A program made the translations under genes and the position numbers. Below are positions 1-4,317 of a stretch of 6,964 bases of DNA, one piece after another (positions within the stretch are counted from its first letter, which is position 1; every line of letters starts with the position of its first letter). Source of the stretch: Xanthobacteraceae bacterium. GTDB taxonomy: Bacteria > Pseudomonadota > Alphaproteobacteria > Rhizobiales > Xanthobacteraceae. Where the stretch lies: assembly GCA_030040825.1 (NCBI GenBank), contig JASHSY010000319.1, positions 1 through 6,964 of the forward strand. The letters are read 5' to 3'. The notes beneath the pieces were generated by a model that saw only the letters and a program-made list of their open reading frames with translations, ran no database searches and had not been told where the DNA came from.

Positions 1-1
1 T

Positions 2-178
2 CGGCATAGGCTTATGCAGCAAAACCTGGATGCCCTACTCCACAAGCTGCAAAAGCAACGACAAAATTCGCGCGCGGATACCGCCAATGCGAGTCAGATG
101 CGAGAAGGCGTGACCCTCGCCGTACGGCTTGCCGAGCTCCTTCAAGGCACCGCCCACCGTCCGTCCCGGACCCGCTGA
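2..178 (+). CDS. possible 3' end of an unrecognised gene (partial at left edge)
   Basis: A plus-strand frame is open from base 2 to a TGA at 176-178, giving about 58 residues. It contains a helical-looking stretch rich in Gln, Leu and Ala (near QQNLDALLHKLQKQ) followed by REGVTLAVRLAELLQGT and a basic end. An internal ATG at 14-16 has no convincing ribosome binding site, so if the frame is real it probably begins outside the window. I do not recognise the family. The composition looks more protein-like than the opposite-strand frames here, but the piece is short and in GC-rich DNA such open frames arise by chance. It points the same way as rpsF and ends just before the predicted rpsF promoter, which fits an upstream gene ending there. 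Confidence 0.3.
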   Translation, partial: RHRLMQQNLDALLHKLQKQRQNSRADTANASQMREGVTLAVRLAELLQGTAHRPSRTR

Positions 179-187
179 CCCGCCGCC

Positions 188-215
188 TTGCGTTTCCCGG
201 CGGCCCGCGTATAAG
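188..215 (+). promoter_or_regulatory. predicted sigma-70 promoter of the rpsF operon
   Basis: TTGCGT at 188-193 and TATAAG at 210-215 are separated by 16 bases, close to the housekeeping -35/-10 pattern (CTTGAC / TATAAT-like) of Alphaproteobacteria. Transcription would start near 222, leaving a leader of about 175 nucleotides before the rpsF ATG. That is long enough to hold the hairpin at 328-351. The call rests on sequence resemblance and position only. Confidence 0.4.
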
Positions 216-263
216 GCCTGCTTTCCGCTCGACCCCGGCCGGGGGCTGAACGGACGGCCGCGC

Positions 264-297
264 TGATAGCGTATCAATGCGGTAGGACCAAATGGTC
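264..297. repeat. two short inverted repeats in the rpsF leader region
   Basis: TGATA (264-268) and TATCA (272-276) are perfect arms around the three bases GCG. GACCA (286-290) and TGGTC (293-297) are perfect arms around AA. Both lie downstream of the predicted promoter and upstream of the main leader hairpin, so they could be small RNA hairpins or protein-binding sites. The arms are only five bases each, so chance is a serious alternative. Confidence 0.3.
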
Positions 298-327
298 TGG
301 CGTCCCGTGTTCCCGCCTTCAGAGCAT

Positions 328-351
328 TCGAGCCTTTCCCGAAGGGTTCGA
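328..351 (+). promoter_or_regulatory. rpsF leader hairpin, candidate S6:S18 autoregulatory element
   Basis: The stretch folds as UCGAGCCUUU - CCCG - AAGGGUUCGA, a ten-pair stem with two G-U wobbles and a CCCG tetraloop (the last pair may open to give a six-base loop). It ends 46 bases before the rpsF ATG. Many bacteria carry a leader RNA before rpsF in which an exposed CCG next to a stem is bound by the S6:S18 complex to repress its own mRNA. Here CCG (339-341) sits in the loop. The stem is seen directly. The regulatory role is inferred from position and the CCG, and was not matched against the known consensus. No U-run follows, so it is not an ordinary terminator. Confidence 0.4.
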
Positions 352-397
352 GGGGCTTGGCGCCGTGAGCGAGCGAAGCTGGAAGGAAAGGGCATTT

Positions 398-919
398 ATG
401 TCGCTCTACGAGCACGTGTATCTGGCGCGCCAGGACGCTAGCGCGCAGCAGGTCGAGGAATTGACCGCGCATTTGAAAGGCGTGGTCGAAGGAATGGGCG
501 GCACCGTCGCCAAGACCGAGTATTGGGGCGTGAAGTCGCTGTCCTACCGGTTGCGCAAGAACCGCAAGGCTCATTTCACGCTGATGAATCTCAGCGCCCC
601 GGCAGCAGCGATCAATGAGATCGAACGGCTCGAGCGGCTCAACGAAGATGTCCTGCGCTATCTGACCATCAAGGTCGACGAACATGAAGAAGGTCCGTCC
701 GCGATGATGCGCCGGGCCGAGCGGGACCGCGATCGCGACGAGCGTCGTGGCGAGAGAGGTGACCGCGGCGACAGGTTCGATCGTGGTGACCGCGGCGACA
801 GGTTCGATCGCGGCGACCGAGGCGACAGGTTCGATCGCGGCGACCGAGGCGACCGGCCGCGCGATCGCGACCGGCGACCGACTGAGGGCTCCGGCGAGCC
901 CGAAGCCGCGGAGGAATGA
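398..919 (+). CDS. rpsF: 30S ribosomal protein S6
   Basis: S6 is a small-subunit protein that pairs with S18 on the 30S platform and contacts 16S rRNA helices 22-23. The ferredoxin-like core covers about residues 1-95: it opens with MSLYEHVYLARQD and has the family segment WGVKSLSYRLRKNRKAHF at residues 43-60, then LMNL. From about residue 96 the protein continues as a highly charged tail, including a nine-residue Arg/Gly/Asp/Phe repeat at 120-153 and a Glu-Glu end. At 173 residues it is longer than E. coli S6 (about 131-135), the excess being the tail. The ATG at 398 is chosen because AAGGA (383-387) and GGG (390-392) precede it and it matches the usual S6 start. An in-frame GTG at 365 lacks a binding site. 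It is the first gene of rpsF-rpsR-rplI. Confidence 0.96.
   Translation: MSLYEHVYLARQDASAQQVEELTAHLKGVVEGMGGTVAKTEYWGVKSLSYRLRKNRKAHFTLMNLSAPAAAINEIERLERLNEDVLRYLTIKVDEHEEGPSAMMRRAERDRDRDERRGERGDRGDRFDRGDRGDRFDRGDRGDRFDRGDRGDRPRDRDRRPTEGSGEPEAAEE
755..856 (+). repeat. 27-bp tandem repeat inside rpsF (encodes RGDRGDRFD)
   Basis: There are three complete 27-base units (755-781, 782-808, 809-835) and a fourth, shortened to 21 bases (836-856). Each full unit encodes Arg-Gly-Asp-Arg-Gly-Asp-Arg-Phe-Asp. The copies differ mainly at third codon positions (AGA/CGT/CGC for the first Arg, CGC/CGA for the second, GGT/GGC for Gly), so the protein repeat is kept exactly. The length is a multiple of three, so gain or loss of a unit would leave the frame intact. 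Confidence 0.95.
910..914 (+). promoter_or_regulatory. ribosome binding site for rpsR (decides the start)
   Basis: GGAGG lies within the last codons of rpsF. The ATG at 922 is seven bases downstream, the best spacing. The ATG at 916 is only one base away and the ATG at 928 is thirteen away. Confidence 0.7.
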
Positions 920-921
920 TC

Positions 922-1173
922 ATGGCGATGTCACCGCAATCAGGCGGAGCGCGGCGTCCGTTCTTCCGCCGCCGCAAGAGCTGTCCCTTCTCGGGAGCCA
1001 ATGCGCCCAAGATCGACTACAAGGATGTCAAGCTTCTACAACGCTTTGTTTCCGAGCGCGGCAAAATCGTTCCAAGCCGCATCACCGCGGTTTCGGCGAA
1101 GAAGCAACGCGAGCTCGCCCAGGCGATCAAGCGCGCGCGTTTTCTCGGCTTGCTGCCCTACGTGATCCGCTGA
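922..1173 (+). CDS. rpsR: 30S ribosomal protein S18
   Basis: S18 forms a heterodimer with S6 in the 30S platform. The protein is strongly conserved: RRPFFRRRKSCPF near the N-terminus, IDYKDVKLLQRFVSE, then GKIVPSRITAVSAKKQRELA and the basic end AIKRARFLGLLPYVIR. From the ATG at 922 it has 83 residues, within the family range. Three in-frame ATGs compete: 916 (overlapping the rpsF stop as ATGA), 922 and 928. I prefer 922 because GGAGG at 910-914 is seven bases before it. Only one Cys is present, so there is no CxxC zinc-type pair. The gene starts two bases after the rpsF stop, so the two are almost certainly translated from one mRNA. Confidence 0.96.
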   Translation: MAMSPQSGGARRPFFRRRKSCPFSGANAPKIDYKDVKLLQRFVSERGKIVPSRITAVSAKKQRELAQAIKRARFLGLLPYVIR

Positions 1174-1175
1174 GC

Positions 1176-1181
1176 AAGGAG
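1176..1181 (+). promoter_or_regulatory. ribosome binding site for rplI
   Basis: AAGGAG in the 16-base gap between rpsR and rplI ends eight bases before the rplI ATG. It is one of the two best ribosome binding sites in the window, the other preceding the cytochrome-like gene. Confidence 0.8.
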
Positions 1182-1189
1182 ACGCCGCG

Positions 1190-1816
1190 ATGGAAGTAAT
1201 CTTGCTCGAACGTATCGCGCGACTTGGTCAAATGGGCCAGGTCGTGCGGGTCAAGGACGGTTTTGCCCGCAATTTCCTGCTGCCGCGCGGAAAGGCATTA
1301 CGCGCCACGGCCGAAAATCGTACCCGCTTTGAAACCATGAAAAGCGAGCTCGAAGCGCGTTCGCTCGCGCTTAAGGGCGAAGCCGATCAAGTGTCCGATA
1401 AACTCAACGGCAAAAGCTTCGTCGTCATACGCCAGGCCTCGGAAGCCGGGCAGTTGTTTGGATCGGTGTCGCCACGAGATATTGTCGGCATTCTCGCAGC
1501 GGCAGGCTTTACGCTCACCCGTAATCAGATTGCCCTCAATACGCCGATCAAGACAATCGGCCGGCACGGCGTATCGATCGCATTGCATCCCGAGATCGAG
1601 TCCTCGATCGCCGTCATTGTTGCACGCAACGACGAAGAGGCCGCACGCATTGAACGGGGCGAGGACGTGACACAGCTGCGTCAAGAACCGACGGCAGAAG
1701 AAGCCGCGGTGATCGCGGCGGAGGCATATTTCGAACCGGAAGCTGCCGCATCGATCCGCACGCGTGAGGGCGGCGAAGCTGCGGAAACGCCCGCGCCCGC
1801 CGACGATAAGAACTGA
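1190..1816 (+). CDS. rplI: 50S ribosomal protein L9
   Basis: L9 binds 23S rRNA near the base of the L1 stalk and helps keep frame and translation fidelity. The N-terminal RNA-binding domain carries the family signature at residues 13-40: GQMGQVVRVKDGFARNFLLP followed by RGKALRAT. A charged connecting helix follows (about 41-75), then the C-terminal domain with QLFGSVSPRDIVGIL and IKTIGRHGVSIALHPEI. Ordinary L9 ends near residue 150. This one has 208, the extra being an acidic Ala/Glu-rich tail (about 150-208, ending PADDKN), as seen in other alphaproteobacterial L9 proteins. Glu as residue 2 where many bacteria have Lys is, as I recall, usual in this class. The ATG is fixed by AAGGAG at 1176-1181. 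It is the last plus-strand gene of the operon before a convergent gene. Confidence 0.96.
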   Translation: MEVILLERIARLGQMGQVVRVKDGFARNFLLPRGKALRATAENRTRFETMKSELEARSLALKGEADQVSDKLNGKSFVVIRQASEAGQLFGSVSPRDIVGILAAAGFTLTRNQIALNTPIKTIGRHGVSIALHPEIESSIAVIVARNDEEAARIERGEDVTQLRQEPTAEEAAVIAAEAYFEPEAAASIRTREGGEAAETPAPADDKN

Positions 1817-1834
1817 CCGCAAACCGGTCCGTCT

Positions 1835-2566
1835 TCAGTCGGGAATATTGTCGCGGGGAACCGGCGCGCCCTCTCCGGATTCGCCGGACGCTGCATTGGT
1901 CGGCGCGGTTTCGCTAGGCGCTGGAGCCGGACTGGTTTCTTGAGCTGGCGTCTCGGTTGAAGCCGGCTCTACCGCGGGCGCATGCTCGACCACCGGTTCG
2001 GGCGAAGCCGGTGGCGGCTGAACCTTCATCTCCTTGCGGCCGCTTCGGTTGGCGGTTGCCGAACGCGGAGGCTGGCCGGGTTCCGGCGCGGCAATACTCG
2101 GCTGCTCGCTCGGAGCGGAATCGTTTTTCGGCTTAGCCGCCTCGTGCGTTGGCCGCCGAAGCTTCGTACTCTCAGGCTTACCGTCTTCGCTCCTTGCCGC
2201 ACGCTTCGGCATCGGCTTGCTGGGCTTGGCTTCCTCCGTCGCAACGCCGGCGTGTTCCGTTTTCGGCTTTTGCCCACGACCTTGTGGCGTGGCGCCAATA
2301 GGCGCCGCCCCACTCCCACCAAGCACATAGGCCGCAAGGGCCGCCGCCTGGTCGCGATTGGTCGTGTAATGCTCGCCCAGAAAGTCGACCAGAGCCGAGC
2401 TATTCCTGCCGTGAGAAAGCCCATGCGCGGATTTGTGGCACTCGGCGCAGGCGCTAGCGAAGATCTGTGAAGCTGATTTGCCTTGATCGAGATTGGTCTG
2501 GGCGTGCGCCAGCACCGGAGCCAAGGTTCCCAATAAGCCGATAATCGGCGCAAAATAACGGATCAC
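1835..2566 (-). CDS. exported monoheme cytochrome c-like protein with long Pro/Ala/Glu-rich tail
   Basis: The 243-residue protein begins with a signal peptide (about residues 1-22: hydrophobic IIGLLGTLAPVLA, then AHAQ as a likely signal peptidase I site), so it should be periplasmic. One heme-binding motif, CAECH, lies at residues 40-44 (bases 2435-2449), followed by HGLSHGRNSSALVDFLGEHY and a helix ending AAALAAYVLGG. The compact domain ends near residue 85. The remaining ~155 residues are low-complexity Pro, Ala, Glu, Ser and Lys and probably disordered. No Met occurs between residue 2 and 118, so the usual Met axial ligand is missing; His48, His52 or His66 are alternatives. The start is GTG, preceded seven bases away by AAGGAG (complement of 2574-2579). 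I recall similar small cytochrome-like proteins in Bradyrhizobium but know no assigned function. It is convergent with rplI and divergent from cfa. Confidence 0.8.
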   Translation of the reverse strand: MIRYFAPIIGLLGTLAPVLAHAQTNLDQGKSASQIFASACAECHKSAHGLSHGRNSSALVDFLGEHYTTNRDQAAALAAYVLGGSGAAPIGATPQGRGQKPKTEHAGVATEEAKPSKPMPKRAARSEDGKPESTKLRRPTHEAAKPKNDSAPSEQPSIAAPEPGQPPRSATANRSGRKEMKVQPPPASPEPVVEHAPAVEPASTETPAQETSPAPAPSETAPTNAASGESGEGAPVPRDNIPD

Positions 2567-2795
2567 CCTCTAACTCCTTGAATCCCCGTAGCCCACTTTC
2601 CTTACCCCAAATCCAGGCAAAAGTGGCGACCCCTCCCCGCCTGCGGCCCTGCGCCGCTGGCTCCGCATTGCTGGTTAACGAGGATTTTGTTTTAATGACG
2701 GCAGGCGGGAATTCGCCCTTCACAACCTCGACCGCGTGGTTAGTTTCGATTATGCGCCCGCGGCCGCGGCGTGCGTTCGTTACGTGGAGACGGCC
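2567..2795. promoter_or_regulatory. divergent control region between the cytochrome-like gene and cfa
   Basis: This 229-base gap must hold promoters for both genes. It contains the ribosome binding site of the minus-strand gene (CTCCTT, 2574-2579) and an inverted repeat CCACTTT (2593-2599) / AAAGTGG (2620-2626) with a 20-base spacer. It also contains the predicted cfa promoter at 2668-2696 and the cfa ribosome binding site GGAG at 2786-2789. The segment 2628-2660 is notably C-rich. I found no clear promoter for the minus-strand gene and no convincing small gene. Confidence 0.55.
2668..2696 (+). promoter_or_regulatory. predicted sigma-70 promoter of cfa
   Basis: TTGCTG (2668-2673) and TTTAAT (2691-2696) are separated by exactly 17 bases, in an AT-rich island within GC-rich DNA. 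Transcription would begin near 2703, leaving about 93 bases before the preferred TTG start of cfa. In several bacteria cfa is under stationary-phase or stress control; nothing here identifies such a factor. The call is by pattern only. Confidence 0.4.
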
Positions 2796-4049
2796 TTGGA
2801 CAAGCTGCTTTCGATTTTCCTTCGTCTCTTCATTCGTCATGGCTCCCTGACCGTCACAACTGCGGCCGGCAACCAATACACATTTGGCGACGGCACCGGC
2901 CCGGCGGTCGCGGTGCGCTTCACCAGCCCGAGCGCGCAACGCGCGGTTCTATTCGACCCCGAGTTACGCTTAGGCGAAGCTTATATGGACGGCACGTTCG
3001 TGGTCGAACAGGGTTCGATCGCGGACGCGCTGGCGATCCTGATGCGGCAGGAGCACATCGCGCCGCCCCGTTGGGCGCTGCTGCCGCGGGCCGCACGCTA
3101 CGTGTTCCGGCGTTTGCAGCAATTCAATCTCCGCTCCCGGTCGCGGCGCAACGTTGCGCATCATTACGACCTGGACGGCCGGCTCTACCGGCTTTTTCTT
3201 GACGCCGACCAGCAATATAGCTGCGCCTATTTTGAAAACCCGGATCAATCGCTCGACGACGCCCAACTCGCCAAACGGCGACACTTGGCGGCAAAGCTTC
3301 TGGTCCAGCCTGGAAATACCGTGCTGGATATCGGATGCGGCTGGGGCGGACTCGCCCTTTATCTCGCGGAAAACGCCGGCGCCCACGTTACCGGCGTCAC
3401 CTTATCCAAGGAGCAACACGCCCGCGCGCAGCAGCGCGCGATCGAACGCGGAAGGGAGCAAGACGTAGACTTTCGCCTCGAAGATTATCGCGACGTTGCT
3501 GGAAATTTCGATCGCATCGTGTCGGTCGGCATGTTCGAACATGTCGGCGTCGGCTTCTACGATACGTTCTTCCGCAAAGCGGCCGAGCTTTTGCGCGACG
3601 ACGGCGTGTTCCTGTTGCACACCATCGGTCGCAGCAGTTCGCCGAGCGTCACCAATCCGTGGATTGCCAAATACATTTTTCCCGGCGGCTATATCCCCGC
3701 TTTGTCGGAAGCCGTGTCGGCGATTCAGCGCGCGCGGCTGGTGGTAACCGACGTCGAGATCCTGCAGCTCCATTACGCGGAAACGTTGAAAGCCTGGCGC
3801 GAGCGCTTCCTGGCGCACCGTGAAGAAGCCGAGCGACTCTACGACGCGCGCTTTGTGCGCATGTGGGAATTCTATCTCGCGTCTTCGGAAATGGCCTTCC
3901 GCGAGAGCGACATGGTCGTGTTCCAGATCCAAATCGCGAAGCGGAAAGGCGTCGTGCCGCAGACCCGGGATTATATCGGGCGCAACGAAGCGCGGCTGCG
4001 CACACTGGAAAACGGCGTGTCGAGCCCGTTGCGCTTGGCGGGAGAATAA
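2796..4049 (+). CDS. cfa: cyclopropane-fatty-acyl-phospholipid synthase
   Basis: This S-adenosylmethionine-dependent methyltransferase adds a methylene bridge across cis double bonds of membrane phospholipid acyl chains, acting at the inner membrane surface and often in stationary phase or acid stress. Numbered from the TTG start (417 residues), the SAM-binding motif VLDIGCGWGG is at 176-185. Residues matching E. coli active-site positions are all present: Cys143 in YSCAYF, Glu248 in MFEHVG, His275 and Ile277 in LLHTIG, and Tyr327 before the ETLKAW segment. The N-terminal region (about 1-110) carries a family-typical FTFGDGTG-like stretch (YTFGDGTG). No ATG exists near the 5' end. TTG at 2796 gives the expected MDKLLSIFLR-like opening and has GGAG at 2786-2789, six bases away. 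GTG at 2784 or 2736 would add 4 or 20 residues. The gene appears to have its own promoter. Confidence 0.92.
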   Translation: MDKLLSIFLRLFIRHGSLTVTTAAGNQYTFGDGTGPAVAVRFTSPSAQRAVLFDPELRLGEAYMDGTFVVEQGSIADALAILMRQEHIAPPRWALLPRAARYVFRRLQQFNLRSRSRRNVAHHYDLDGRLYRLFLDADQQYSCAYFENPDQSLDDAQLAKRRHLAAKLLVQPGNTVLDIGCGWGGLALYLAENAGAHVTGVTLSKEQHARAQQRAIERGREQDVDFRLEDYRDVAGNFDRIVSVGMFEHVGVGFYDTFFRKAAELLRDDGVFLLHTIGRSSSPSVTNPWIAKYIFPGGYIPALSEAVSAIQRARLVVTDVEILQLHYAETLKAWRERFLAHREEAERLYDARFVRMWEFYLASSEMAFRESDMVVFQIQIAKRKGVVPQTRDYIGRNEARLRTLENGVSSPLRLAGE

Positions 4050-4317
4050 CGGCGTCGCACAGAGCCGGAATCAATGGGCCGTCAAGAGCTCTTGCAACTA
4101 GCGAAGTTGTTCGCCGAAACCCGGTGATTATCGGGGAAACGCGATAACAAGGATTTCCAAAGTCCTCGTCGCTCGATTAACACGTTGCGCTCGTGGTCTT
4201 TCAGTGGCGCTGTCGTTGAGTGACCCTCGATGTTGAGTGCTCCGTCCAATACAAGTTCGCTCCGCATTTCGGCCGCGCGCCGCAAATCGGCCACAACCCG
4301 GGATTCCGCTCGCGACC
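4050..4317. other. cfa-dnaB intergenic region with small inverted repeats
   Basis: There is no supported gene in these 268 bases. Close behind cfa are a perfect 12-base palindrome CAAGAGCTCTTG (4083-4094), a hairpin CAACT-AGCGA-AGTTG (4095-4109), and a hairpin CCCGGT-GATT-ATCGGG (4120-4135). None is followed by a T-run, so they do not look like standard terminators. TTGAGTG occurs at 4216-4222 and again at 4233-4239. The dnaB promoter should lie here, but no -35/-10 pair stands out, and there is no good ribosome binding site before the dnaB ATG. Confidence 0.5.

Noticed and set aside
365..397. N-terminal extension of S6 to GTG 365
   Set aside because: ATG 398 has the ribosome binding site and gives the standard S6 start; the extension overlaps that site.
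35..685. Long minus-strand open frame opposite rpsF and its leader
   Set aside because: It lies opposite a certain S6 gene, has no recognisable domain or binding site, and is the kind of open antisense frame expected in GC-rich DNA.
747..1199. Plus-strand open frame encoding Ala/Thr/Gly repeats
   Set aside because: It is the second reading frame of the rpsF 27-base repeat, and it then runs across rpsR out of frame; its repeat structure is a by-product.
2578..2850. 90-residue plus-strand frame in the divergent region
   Set aside because: It has no binding site or recognisable sequence, overlaps cfa out of frame, and spans promoter-like DNA.
2454..2939. Minus-strand open frame across the divergent region and the cfa start
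   Set aside because: It overlaps the cytochrome-like gene in another frame and crosses both the predicted cfa promoter and the conserved cfa N-terminus.
4120..4135. Intrinsic terminator of cfa
   Set aside because: The six-pair hairpin is followed by GAAACGCG rather than a T-run, so it does not meet the standard pattern.
4237..4317. N-terminal extension of DnaB to GTG 4237
   Set aside because: The added 27 residues are basic and unlike DnaB, and there is no ribosome binding site; the conserved opening begins at ATG 4318.
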